Below, one piece after another: positions 1 through 6,045 of a DNA stretch of 7,140 nucleotides. How positions within the stretch are numbered: position 1 is the first letter of the stretch; each line of letters begins with the position of its first letter. A program made the position numbers and the translations under genes. Source of the DNA: Anaerobacillus sp. (GTDB taxonomy: Bacteria > Bacillota > Bacilli > Bacillales_H > Anaerobacillaceae); contig SKOL01000453.1 of assembly GCA_007120055.1 (NCBI GenBank), positions 1 through 7,140 on the forward strand, read 5' to 3'. Below the pieces are notes generated by a model. That model was given only the letters and a program-made list of their open reading frames with translations, ran no database searches and was not told the DNA's origin.

Positions 1-139
1 ATTTATCATTTAAAGAATAATAATATGCTTTCCTATCAATAGTGACATTGAATGTGAAATAGCGTACTTATAGTAGCGAAAAAATTAGTAAGGTTATGAG
101 TTCCAGTTAAATGATGTAGCAATTTTGGGTAGACAAGAC

Positions 140-167
140 AAAAAAGACGTGTTTAGACTTCTTTTTT
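140..167 (-). terminator. Probable terminator of the lipoprotein gene (possibly bidirectional)
   Basis: An A-tract at 140-145 pairs with the T-tract at 162-167. The stem continues with G146-C161 and A147-T160, has one C/T mismatch (148/159), then G149-C158 and T150-A157 around a six-base loop. Read leftward it is a hairpin ending in a run of U, 23 bases beyond the lipoprotein stop codon. The right arm also gives a T-run on the plus strand, so it could stop transcription from both sides. The GC content of the stem is low, so strength is uncertain. Nothing convincing is seen at 1-139. Confidence 0.5.
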
Positions 168-189
168 CACTCAATACAATACTGTTGTT

Positions 190-603
190 TTATTCGTCAG
201 ATGTAAAAATCATTACTTCCTTTCTACTTTGGTTATTTACTGTCCAGACAATATCCATTCCAAAGTCATAACCGCCATCATAAGCATGAATAAATCTGTG
301 ATTTTTATATGGCGGATATTCTATGACATTGTCTTGAGGTAACCTATCTCCGCTAGTTAATGCATCCAACGCTTCAAGCCAAGGAGTTTCAAGCCTTGTT
401 TGGACTAGCGTCACATCTTCATCACCTAAATATTCTAAAGTAATATATACTTCTTCATAAATATCACCTGATACCTGCTTAATGACGAGTTCCCTATTCC
501 AATTTTCTGTTTCTCCATGAAATGTAATTGTTTGCAATCGATCATCTGAGCATGCAGAAAGCACTGTTACAAATAAAACCATTAGCATTAAGAGTCGCTT
601 CAT
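190..603 (-). CDS. Small lipoprotein of unknown function
   Basis: This 137-residue protein has a lipoprotein signal peptide. Residues 1-18 are MKRLLMLMVLFVTVLSAC, with the lipobox L-S-A-C, so Cys18 would be lipidated and the mature protein anchored to the outer face of the membrane. The start at 603 is preferred over an upstream in-frame ATG at 636 because AAAGGGGG (610-617) lies six bases before it and because it places the charged n-region directly at the start. The mature part is acidic and rich in aromatic residues (motifs such as FHGETENW and YDGGYDFGMD) with alternating hydrophobic residues that suggest beta structure. It has no cysteine beyond the lipobox and no catalytic motif I recognise. 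The gene stands alone: a terminator-like hairpin follows it, and a structured leader and candidate promoter precede it. The lipoprotein call is secure; the function is unknown. Confidence 0.88.
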   Translation of the reverse strand: MKRLLMLMVLFVTVLSACSDDRLQTITFHGETENWNRELVIKQVSGDIYEEVYITLEYLGDEDVTLVQTRLETPWLEALDALTSGDRLPQDNVIEYPPYKNHRFIHAYDGGYDFGMDIVWTVNNQSRKEVMIFTSDE

Positions 604-626
604 GAGTATCCCCCTTTGTATTTGAG

Positions 627-738
627 TGAATTTCATAATTACCTAAAATGAGCCATATCAAGCTATATGTAGTTGCGAGAGGTTTAACGCAATTACATAT
701 AGATACTTAATGGCAACAATATTGAATTATGAAATTCA
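627..738. repeat. Nested imperfect palindrome, about 112 bases
   Basis: Three inverted-repeat layers are nested around one centre. The outer arms TGAATTTCATAATT (627-640) and AATTATGAAATTCA (725-738) are perfect over 14 bases. A middle layer pairs GCCAT (652-656) with ATGGC (710-714). The inner arms CTATATGTAGTTGCG (663-677) and CGCAATTACATATAG (688-702) pair over 15 bases with a single non-Watson-Crick position, which is G-U if read as plus-strand RNA and A-C on the minus strand. The loop is 678-687. The element sits between the candidate lipoprotein promoter and its ribosome binding site, so it may be a structured 5' leader. It could equally be a miniature inverted-repeat element. The arms are seen directly; the role is inferred. 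Confidence 0.75.
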
Positions 739-747
739 TTAATTTAA

Positions 748-776
748 TAAACAATTATTATTTAGCTACTTATAAT
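748..776 (+). promoter_or_regulatory. Candidate rightward sigma-A promoter
   Basis: TAAACA (748-753, four of six matches to TTGACA) is followed after exactly 17 bases by a perfect TATAAT (771-776). Transcription would start near 783 and run toward the orphan terminator at 885-915 with no open reading frame between. The surroundings are so AT-rich that a chance match is quite possible. Confidence 0.35.
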
Positions 777-800
777 ATAAGTCTACCATATAATTGGTAA
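772..800 (-). promoter_or_regulatory. Candidate leftward promoter of the lipoprotein gene
   Basis: Read on the minus strand, TTACCA (800-795) precedes TATTAT (777-772) with a 17-base spacer, giving four of six and five of six consensus matches. The start point would be near 765, giving a leader of about 160 bases that contains the whole nested palindrome. It overlaps the rightward candidate promoter at 748-776, so only one polymerase could use the site at a time. The TACCA/TGGTA repeat (784-799) lies in its spacer and -35 region and could be an operator. Confidence 0.35.
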
Positions 801-915
801 ATATATAGGGAAAAGAAAATATAAATGGTTTGTTAGAAAAATCTTAGCATATTTAAAGCAAAGATTAAATTTGGTCATTCTGACAGCTTTACTTCTAAAT
901 GAGTAAAGCTTTTTT
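783..915 (+). ncRNA. Possible small RNA of about 130 bases
   Basis: This is the span between the candidate start point near 783 and the T-run of the terminator ending at 915. It contains no open frame with a ribosome binding site, begins with a TACCA/TGGTA hairpin, and ends in a classic rho-independent terminator. No other rightward gene exists upstream in the window that would need that terminator. I do not recognise it as any known RNA family. Alternatives are a terminator left behind by a deleted gene or a long leader of the acetyltransferase operon with an attenuator. Confidence 0.25.
885..915 (+). terminator. Orphan rho-independent terminator
   Basis: The arms AGCTTTACT (885-893) and AGTAAAGCT (902-910) are perfectly complementary over nine bases around an eight-base loop, and a run of T follows directly (911-915). 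The reverse strand lacks a T-run, so it acts on rightward transcripts. No rightward coding gene lies upstream in the window. Confidence 0.75.
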
Positions 916-1022
916 AATTGTTCAGAAAACTATACTTATAAAGCATTTGAAGATAACTTATAACATAAAAGCTGTCTAACCTCAATACACTTTGTAGACC
1001 AAAGCGTTTGCGATTTGCTTTT

Positions 1023-1051
1023 TTGACAAACATCAATGAGGAAAATAATGT
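1023..1051 (+). promoter_or_regulatory. Weak candidate promoter of the acetyltransferase operon
   Basis: A perfect TTGACA at 1023-1028 is followed by AT-rich sequence, but the best -10 match at 17-base spacing is TAATGT (1046-1051), only three of six. A poor hairpin with a short T-run (AAAGCG 1001-1006 with TGCTTT 1016-1021) immediately precedes it and overlaps the -35 box. This is a plausible position for the operon promoter but not a convincing one. Confidence 0.3.
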
Positions 1052-1141
1052 TAATTTATATTTAACATTTGAATTACAGTGAATGCATTTTTGATAACGC
1101 TCGTGGCTTTAAAAAATAAGGAATGTCTGGAGGTGGCTTTA

Positions 1142-1654
1142 TTGAAAGTTGCAGAGACTAAAAGACTATTATTAAGGACATTGGATGAAAACGATATTGA
1201 TTTAGTATTGACTTTTTGGGGAGATGAAGAGGTCATGAAATACTGCGGAGGAGCAGGCGATAGAAAACGGGAGGAAAGTGCGTTAAAGTATTATATTAAT
1301 CTTCAAAATGAAAGAGGTTATTCGCCCTATGCAGTCATTTTAAAAGAAAATAATCAGTTAATAGGAGTTTGTGGCTTCAATCCTCCTTACGATCACGAGT
1401 ACATGGAACTTATGTATCACTTTGCTAAAAAGTACTGGGGAAAAGGCATTGCTACGGAGGCAGCTAGGGCATGTATTAATTACGCGAGGGAATATTTGAT
1501 AGCTGAAAAAATTGTTGCTTTTATCGATCCAAATAATCATGCTTCGGAAAACGTTTTGAAGAAATTAGGGTTCATATTCAAAGGCACGAAATGGCATGGT
1601 GGAAGTAAAAAGGAAGAGCCTTACTTTGAGTTGGAGTTATTTCATCTAAGATAA
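1142..1654 (+). CDS. GNAT-family N-acetyltransferase (RimJ/RimL type)
   Basis: This 170-residue protein transfers an acetyl group from acetyl-CoA to an amine on a substrate that cannot be named from sequence. It opens with the ETKRLLLRTLDENDID signature typical of RimJ/RimL-like GNAT proteins (residues 5-20). The acetyl-CoA pyrophosphate-binding motif A is YWGKGIATE (98-106), and motif B is NHASENVLKKLGF (132-144). Length matches single-domain family members. The start is TTG at 1142, chosen because a near-perfect GGAGGTG (1129-1135) lies six bases upstream; an earlier in-frame GTG at 1079 has no ribosome binding site. It is the first gene of a probable operon, with 21 bases to the hydrolase gene. 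The family may acetylate ribosomal proteins, antibiotics or small metabolites; which applies here is unknown. Confidence 0.93.
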   Translation: MKVAETKRLLLRTLDENDIDLVLTFWGDEEVMKYCGGAGDRKREESALKYYINLQNERGYSPYAVILKENNQLIGVCGFNPPYDHEYMELMYHFAKKYWGKGIATEAARACINYAREYLIAEKIVAFIDPNNHASENVLKKLGFIFKGTKWHGGSKKEEPYFELELFHLR

Positions 1655-1675
1655 ATTCAATGGGAGTGAAGAGAA

Positions 1676-2692
1676 GTGCTACTTGAAAGCGTAAAGAAAC
1701 CATTAATTCGAAAAAATTCAAATGGAAAAAAAGAAGAATGCGGATCGATTACGAAAGAATTTGTACGAGTTAACGGGGCGAAGCAAGGCATGATCATTGA
1801 AACTACGAATGAAGAGCACCCGGTATTACTTTTTTTGCACGGCTTCGGTTTTCCTGCCTATCCTATTATAAAAGCCAATGATGTACAATTGGAGAATTAT
1901 TTTACGGTTTGTTATTGGGAACAAAGAGGGGCAGGAATATCCTATCAAGCGGAAAATAGTAAAGAATTAATAAAAATAGAAGATGCAGTAGATGACGTGA
2001 TTGAAGTTGCAAATTATTTAAGGGGAAAATATGCTCAAAGTAAAATATATTTACTAGGTCACTCATGGGGCACATATATAGGTAGTTTAGTAGCTAAAAA
2101 AGCACCTGAACTTTTTCATGCCTACATTGGAGTTGGTCAAATTGGTTCTGCAAAAGAATCAGAAAAAGAAGCTTATGACTTTATTTTACAAACAGCAACT
2201 GCTAGACAAGATAAAAAAGCACTCAAAGAGATTAACAAGTTCCCATTCAATGATCTTTACTATGAAAATAGAAAATACGGTTCTGTTAGAATGAAGTATT
2301 TAGAAAAGTTCGGTGGGGGTACAACGAGAAAAGGATATTCAAATTTTCAATTGCTTCAAGCAATTATGTCCTGTCCGATGTATTCTTTTACAGAAAAAGG
2401 AAATTTTTTTAGAGGACTTGAATATACCTCAAGATCGTTTTTAAGTGTAATGGCAACGACCGACCTAGTAGAGCTAGTTCCAAATATCGATATCCGAGTG
2501 TTTATTATGCACGGGAAAAATGATTACACTACATCTTACAATCAAGCAAAAAGGTTTTATAACGCATTAAACTGTCCAAGTAAAAAGATGTTTACGTTTC
2601 AGAACTCTGCCCACACTCCATATATTGAAGAAAAAGAAAAGTTCTATAAGCTGATTAAGAATGAAATTTTGAAAGAGACAACGAATTTATAA
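1676..2692 (+). CDS. Alpha/beta hydrolase, prolyl-aminopeptidase-like (S33 type)
   Basis: This 338-residue cytoplasmic hydrolase has the full alpha/beta-hydrolase machinery. The oxyanion-hole region is HGFGFP (55-60), followed by the WEQRGAG segment (81-87) that corresponds to the DQRGxG motif of proline iminopeptidases. The nucleophile elbow is GHSWG (Ser130), the acid is Asp283 in MHGKND, and the histidine is His313 in NSAHTP. A lid-like helical insertion spans roughly 160-255. The GTG start at 1676 has GGGAGTG (1662-1668) seven bases before it. There is no signal peptide. S33 members release N-terminal proline or hydrolyse amides, esters or lactones, so the substrate is open. It is the middle gene of a three-gene operon, 33 bases before the membrane-protein gene. 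Confidence 0.92.
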   Translation: MLLESVKKPLIRKNSNGKKEECGSITKEFVRVNGAKQGMIIETTNEEHPVLLFLHGFGFPAYPIIKANDVQLENYFTVCYWEQRGAGISYQAENSKELIKIEDAVDDVIEVANYLRGKYAQSKIYLLGHSWGTYIGSLVAKKAPELFHAYIGVGQIGSAKESEKEAYDFILQTATARQDKKALKEINKFPFNDLYYENRKYGSVRMKYLEKFGGGTTRKGYSNFQLLQAIMSCPMYSFTEKGNFFRGLEYTSRSFLSVMATTDLVELVPNIDIRVFIMHGKNDYTTSYNQAKRFYNALNCPSKKMFTFQNSAHTPYIEEKEKFYKLIKNEILKETTNL

Positions 2693-2725
2693 TTCAAAGT
2701 CTCGAAGGTTTAAAGGAGACATTCA

Positions 2726-3196
2726 ATGAAACAAAACAAAAATTACATAGATATAATAGTAGAAAAAAAGGGGCTCGTAACTTTTTTGTATGTTGGAGTG
2801 ATGTCGCTAATTTATCTCACCTATATTTTATTGGAAAATTACCGTTTATATAAATCTGAATATTGGACAACGTTGGAGTATAAAACAGATGAAGATATTC
2901 AAAGTATTCAAGAGTTAGGAGCATGGATATCAGCCGTTGAATTATTATTTTTAGGTTTATTTGTGCTGGCAGCGATTCTAGTATATCGTTTTAGTAAAAA
3001 TAAAAAGTCAAACTATTTTATAACTTTAAATCTTTGCTTGTTTGTAGCCTTATTTGGAATAGGTTACGTTTTATCATTTTTCCTACTAGCACCAATTGGA
3101 AATCTGACTCAAGCGTTAATATTACCAACTTTCCTACTAATAATATTTGCTGCTTATGTTGTTATCGTTAGGTTCAGAAGGAGATCAGTGAATTAA
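2726..3196 (+). CDS. Four-helix membrane protein of unknown function
   Basis: This 156-residue protein has four hydrophobic segments at about 16-36, 66-88, 98-121 and 128-149. A basic N-terminus (KQNK) and a basic C-terminus (RFRRR) suggest both ends are cytoplasmic. The segment between helices 1 and 2 (37-65) is acidic and aromatic and would face outward. I see no catalytic motif, metal site or transporter signature and do not recognise the family. AAAGGAG (2712-2718) lies seven bases before the ATG. It is the last gene of the operon with the acetyltransferase and hydrolase, and a terminator-like hairpin follows at about 3302. A role in immunity, export or sensing for the two upstream enzymes would fit the layout but is only a guess. 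Confidence 0.85.
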   Translation: MKQNKNYIDIIVEKKGLVTFLYVGVMSLIYLTYILLENYRLYKSEYWTTLEYKTDEDIQSIQELGAWISAVELLFLGLFVLAAILVYRFSKNKKSNYFITLNLCLFVALFGIGYVLSFFLLAPIGNLTQALILPTFLLIIFAAYVVIVRFRRRSVN

Positions 3197-3203
3197 AAGG
3201 TAA

Positions 3204-3299
3204 TTAACCCCACGGGAAAAAGAAATTGCCGCCCTTGTCGCCGAGGGGCTTTCCAAACTAGCCATTCTTAAGTTAAGTACGAACCCTTACAATCATTGA
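3204..3299 (+). pseudogene. Remnant of a LuxR/NarL-type helix-turn-helix domain
   Basis: This frame encodes 31 residues beginning LTPREKEIAALVAEGLS, the textbook opening of the LuxR/FixJ DNA-binding domain (first two helices). The following residues (KLAILKLST) look like a version of the recognition-helix region with a short deletion. The frame ends at TGA 3297-3299, before the rest of the helix-turn-helix. A stop codon sits directly upstream in frame, with no start codon, ribosome binding site or receiver domain. The base composition differs from its surroundings: 29 of the 50 bases from 3207 to 3256 are G or C, while neighbours are clearly AT-rich. It is therefore probably the relic of a response-regulator gene of different origin. 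The match is by eye. Confidence 0.6.
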
Positions 3300-3301
3300 G
3301 T

Positions 3302-3341
3302 TCTGTTCCGCTGCGAGAAACAGTTGTGGAACAAGATTTTT
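3302..3341 (+). terminator. Probable terminator of the three-gene operon
   Basis: TCTGTTCC (3302-3309) pairs with GGAACAAGA (3328-3336), leaving one bulged A, and an inner CTG/CAG pair (3311-3313/3321-3323) tightens the loop. Five T residues follow (3337-3341). It lies 105 bases past the membrane-protein stop codon, within or beyond the LuxR remnant, so it may originally have served that lost gene. The hairpin has no T-run on the other strand, so the leftward ferritin-like gene has no obvious terminator here. Confidence 0.5.
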
Positions 3342-3367
3342 CGTCGAGTGCCAAGTGGGACGTCACA

Positions 3368-4285
3368 TTAGTTTCTTGCAAGACCACGTTCAAATGCTTC
3401 AAGATGGTTTAGTGAAGCATTGCGTAGTTGAGAAAAAACGAATCGAACATCATTAGGTATATTTAGAGATAGAAATCTTTCATACATTGATATATTGTCA
3501 ATTTCGGCTTGAACGCCCTCAGCGTAGGCTGCTTTTATACTTTCTGGTGTCGTCACGAATTGCTGCGACTTATCTTCAGGTATTGGTACTTGATACCGTG
3601 TAAAAAGAGGTAATAATGCATTAATGTGTCTTAATTCTGCTTCTTTGATTCTTGCGAATGTACGTATATTGCCAAAGGTTCTTAAAATATTATCATACCT
3701 TGCTTGGGCCAAATACTCGTCTTGTAAAGCATATGTTAACATTTGAGGCAACGTAAGTGCGGCAGCACTTAATGCACCCGTTGCACCGTAATTTTCAGTT
3801 TGCCGATGGTTGTTGGTTACCATTGGATTTTTAGAAAGAAAAAACAAAAACCATACAGCGTGATTTTGTTCATCTGATGCTGCACGTTTAAACCGATCTT
3901 TGATGTAGGCGTCCTGTGCTTGATCTGCGATATCTAAATAAAAATCAGTAGCTTCCTGCTCGTCTTTAAAAGCGAACTTGATCCCTTGACGATATTCGTC
4001 TGGACAATCCTCAATAATTTCATAAGATGGCTGCTTGCCTGTTAACTGAGTATAGATGCGACTAAATTCTTCCATATGGCGTTTTTCATCGTTTTGAATC
4101 TCAAGAATTTGCTTTCTTTCATCTTCTGTAGGAGCCATGTTAGCTAACTTCCCATAACAATCAACCGCACTATACTCAGCATTTATCGCTTTTTGAATAT
4201 CGTCTATAAATTGAGTGTCATTTACAATCCGCAGATGATCATTATAGTTTGGGTTATAGTTATAAAAAAAATGATTAGAATACAT
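3368..4285 (-). CDS. Tandem ferritin-like protein with C-terminal DUF2202-type domain
   Basis: This 305-residue protein carries two four-helix ferritin-like domains. Domain 1 (about 25-155) has the complete carboxylate-bridged di-metal pattern: Glu37, Glu67-x-x-His70, Glu111 (or Glu109) and Glu139-x-x-His142. Domain 2 (about 180-300) resembles DUF2202, with Glu190 in LQDEYLA, Glu217-x-x-His220, Glu261 and His294. Its last helix has Ser at the ExxH position (Ser291), so that site may lack one ligand. The first 20 residues are rich in Tyr and Asn, as in some spore-coat-associated proteins. AAAGGAGG (4293-4300) lies seven bases before the ATG, and a sigma-K-like promoter lies just upstream. Likely roles are iron or peroxide handling, or coat maturation in the mother cell; rubrerythrin-like B. 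subtilis coat-associated proteins are the nearest functional comparison I can recall. There is no signal peptide. Confidence 0.88.
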   Translation of the reverse strand: MYSNHFFYNYNPNYNDHLRIVNDTQFIDDIQKAINAEYSAVDCYGKLANMAPTEDERKQILEIQNDEKRHMEEFSRIYTQLTGKQPSYEIIEDCPDEYRQGIKFAFKDEQEATDFYLDIADQAQDAYIKDRFKRAASDEQNHAVWFLFFLSKNPMVTNNHRQTENYGATGALSAAALTLPQMLTYALQDEYLAQARYDNILRTFGNIRTFARIKEAELRHINALLPLFTRYQVPIPEDKSQQFVTTPESIKAAYAEGVQAEIDNISMYERFLSLNIPNDVRFVFSQLRNASLNHLEAFERGLARN

Positions 4286-4316
4286 TTAATGTCCTCCTTT
4301 TATTGAACTATCAACT

Positions 4317-4343
4317 TATCTTATGCGCTTTATATAGGTAAGT
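4317..4343 (-). promoter_or_regulatory. Candidate sigma-K promoter of the ferritin-like gene
   Basis: On the minus strand, the -10 element CATAAGATA (4325-4317) matches the sigma-K consensus CATANNNTA at every fixed position, and an AC dinucleotide (4343-4342) lies 16 bases upstream, the usual -35 spacing. The start point would be near 4310, giving a short leader with the ribosome binding site at 4293-4300. Sigma-E shares much of the -10 element, so an earlier mother-cell promoter is also possible. I see no equally good sigma-A promoter. Confidence 0.6.
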
Positions 4344-4483
4344 GTGCCGATGAATTATTAGGCAGTAAAATCTTATTTACGTTAAGGTTAATAATAGAAA
4401 GGATTAACGCTTTTTAAGTGGAATTAAAAGTTGGTGACGATACACTCATGCTGGTGAAAACAATTAAACGAAAGGAGAAGGTT

Positions 4484-5123
4484 ATGACAATTATTGACAA
4501 GCTAAAACTAAGTAAATATCAAAATATGGCCGTGCTTGATGAACCTAGTGATTATGATTTGTTTAAAGGATATAAGACGGAATTATCAGGAGTCCATGAC
4601 GCAATTTTTATTTTTGTCGAAACGATGGAAGAAATGGTGAAGCAAACTCAAAAAGTGATCGACGAGGAACAATTACTAGAAAAAGGGTACATATCCTAAA
4701 AAAGGGAACAAGCGATATGATTCGTTCATTCACAGAGATGAAATTTTTCCAACAATGAAAATAGACGAAGAAGGCTATGTAAAAAATAGCGATGTGAAAT
4801 TTTCACGGATGGTAAGTATGGATGATGTATTTACTGTCGTTGGTTTAAAACGTGAAAAGAAGAAAGCTAAAAAGACACCCACAACAACAAGTCAGTCTGT
4901 AGCAGACTATGCGGAAAATGTGAAAGATATAGAAAAGCTACTCAGAGATCATCCAAATGAACGAAAGTTTTATCAGAAACTAACACCAGGTTACCAAAGG
5001 GATTGGGCTCGCTATATTTATTCTGCAAAACAACAAAAAACTCGTGATAAACGCTTAGCACAAATGGTTGATATCTTATCGCAAGGATATAAATCCATTG
5101 ATTTGTATCGACAAAAAAAGTGA
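4484..5123 (+). pseudogene. Frameshifted YdeI/OmdA-family gene
   Basis: Two adjacent frames together read as one protein. The first (4484-4699, 71 residues, AAAGGAG at 4471-4477) ends in LLEKGYIS and a TAA. The second is open from before 4689 and continues TYPKKGNKRYDSFIHRDEIF through to TGA at 5121-5123. Its first ATG at 4755 has no ribosome binding site, and the conserved-looking IHRDEIFP segment lies upstream of that ATG. The intact family, as I recall it, has a short strand ending in AYPKKG at this junction, so a small deletion (a multiple of three plus two) or a one-base insertion near 4690 best explains the break. The C-terminal part (FYQKLTPGYQRDWARYIYSA, then KQQKTRDKRLAQMVDIL) matches the YdeI/OmpD-associated domain, linked to bacteriocin or envelope-stress protection in some bacteria. 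A sequencing error or programmed +1 frameshift at TCC-TAA is less likely but possible. Confidence 0.75.
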
Positions 5124-5206
5124 TTACCTTAAATGAAACAGGAATTTTTAAAACAAAGGGGCTGTAACAGACCATTTATGTGAGATAAAAAAGAGGAGTG
5201 TTATCA

Positions 5207-5947
5207 ATGCATTGGAAAGTATATTCAGATTTAGCATGGACTGAACGTATCGTCTCTGCGCCAGATGATTATAAAGAAGAAACTGAAACTTATATTAAAG
5301 CGATTAAAGAAAAAGTATCCGCTGAATTGAATTCGATACTTCACTTAGGTTGTGGTGCAGGAGGACACGACTTTCATTTTAAAAAGCACTTTCGTGTTAC
5401 AGGAGTCGATTTGAGCGAAGCAATGCTTCATGAGGCGAAAAAATTAAATCCTGAAATCAACTATATTCAAGGTGATATGAGGACAATTAACTTGAATCAG
5501 AAGTTTGATGTCGTGGCAATTCCTGATTCAATCATGTACATGGAAACGATAGATGATGTAAAGAGAGTGATCCAAACAGCTAAACGCCATTTAAATCCTG
5601 AGGGGGTTCTACTGTTAGTCATACATACAAAGGGAGAATTTAAAAATAATAATTTTGCTTACACAGGAACAGATGAGGATACTCATGTGACGATTTTTGA
5701 AAACAACCATATCATTTCAGAAAGCAAGTATGAGGCAACAATGGTTTATCTTATACGACAAAATGGGCATATTGAGGTGCATCATGATGTCCATACTCTT
5801 GGTTTGTTTAGTCAAGATGAATGGTTAAGTGTGTTAGAAGAAAATGGTCTAAAAACGACGATGATTGATTTAAATGATTTATATGATCCATTTTTGCTCG
5901 AAGATGGAGAGTACAAGTTAAAATTATTTCTATGTACTTACCCTTAA
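5207..5947 (+). CDS. Class I SAM-dependent methyltransferase
   Basis: This 246-residue cytoplasmic enzyme has a Rossmann-type methyltransferase core. Motif I, ILHLGCGAGG (44-53), binds SAM. VTGVDLS (64-70) ends strand 2 with Asp68, which would hold the ribose. YIQGDMR (86-92) supplies the acidic residue near the adenine, and FDVVAIPDS (100-108) forms strand 4. The C-terminal part (about 145-246) is mostly beta-strand-like and probably shapes the substrate pocket; the substrate cannot be predicted. The start at ATG 5207 is chosen over an in-frame GTG at 5198 because AAGAGGAG (5191-5198) lies eight bases before it and the GTG lies inside that site. It follows the broken YdeI-type gene by 83 bases and precedes the dehydrogenase gene by 98 bases. 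Co-transcription with the latter is possible, as I see no strong terminator between them. Confidence 0.92.
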   Translation: MHWKVYSDLAWTERIVSAPDDYKEETETYIKAIKEKVSAELNSILHLGCGAGGHDFHFKKHFRVTGVDLSEAMLHEAKKLNPEINYIQGDMRTINLNQKFDVVAIPDSIMYMETIDDVKRVIQTAKRHLNPEGVLLLVIHTKGEFKNNNFAYTGTDEDTHVTIFENNHIISESKYEATMVYLIRQNGHIEVHHDVHTLGLFSQDEWLSVLEENGLKTTMIDLNDLYDPFLLEDGEYKLKLFLCTYP

Positions 5948-5982
5948 ATGGACTTACTAACGAGACATTTCTGTAATTAGTG

Positions 5983-6003
5983 TGAAAAATAATCGATTTT
6001 TCA
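5983..6003. repeat. AT-rich inverted repeat before the dehydrogenase gene
   Basis: TGAAAAAT (5983-5990) and ATTTTTCA (5996-6003) are perfectly complementary around a five-base centre. There is no T-run after it and only one G-C pair per arm, so it is a poor terminator. Its place 28 bases before the dehydrogenase ribosome binding site fits an operator or a weak hairpin. Chance is possible in such AT-rich DNA. Confidence 0.4.
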
Positions 6004-6045
6004 TTGCTTGTATTAGTTGTATTTATTTATGGAGGGGAACTAAAT

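Larger units (their letters stand above)
604..1141. other. Long gene-free stretch between divergent genes
   Basis: These 538 bases separate the leftward lipoprotein gene from the rightward acetyltransferase gene. I find no open frame with a ribosome binding site and no recognisable protein remnant. The stretch holds a nested palindrome (627-738), overlapping divergent promoter candidates (748-800), a small operator-like inverted repeat TACCA/TGGTA (784-788/795-799), a good orphan terminator (885-915), a weaker hairpin with a T-run (1001-1024) and a candidate promoter for the acetyltransferase operon. It is very AT-rich, so some of the short matches may be chance. Confidence 0.7.

Noticed and set aside
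1..139. Possible gene end or remnant at the window start
   Set aside because: All frames I read are interrupted or lack recognisable protein character, and the hairpin near 61-81 has a bulge and no T-run in the useful direction.
882..976. Nine-base inverted repeat GACAGCTTT/AAAGCTGTC around the orphan terminator, resembling ends of a tiny mobile element
   Set aside because: Arms of this length are expected by chance somewhere in such a window, no target-site duplication is visible, and the left arm overlaps the terminator stem.
1001..1024. Hairpin AAAGCG/TGCTTT with a short T-run
   Set aside because: Only five Watson-Crick pairs plus one wobble, and it overlaps the TTGACA of the candidate promoter, so it was not listed as a terminator.
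1051..1540. Two leftward open frames opposite the acetyltransferase
   Set aside because: Both are shadows of the GNAT coding strand with no ribosome binding site or domain.
4380..4415. CGTTAA/TTAACG inverted repeat followed by T residues before the YdeI-type gene
   Set aside because: A six-base stem with an 18-base loop is too weak for a terminator and no rightward gene precedes it; it could be an operator but nothing else supports that.
4755..5123. Second half of the YdeI-type gene as an independent 122-residue protein
   Set aside because: Its ATG has no ribosome binding site and conserved-looking residues continue upstream of it in the same frame, so it is better treated as part of the frameshifted gene.
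4942..5175. Leftward open frame of 77 codons
   Set aside because: It is antisense to the well-matched C-terminal YdeI-type domain and has no supporting start signals.
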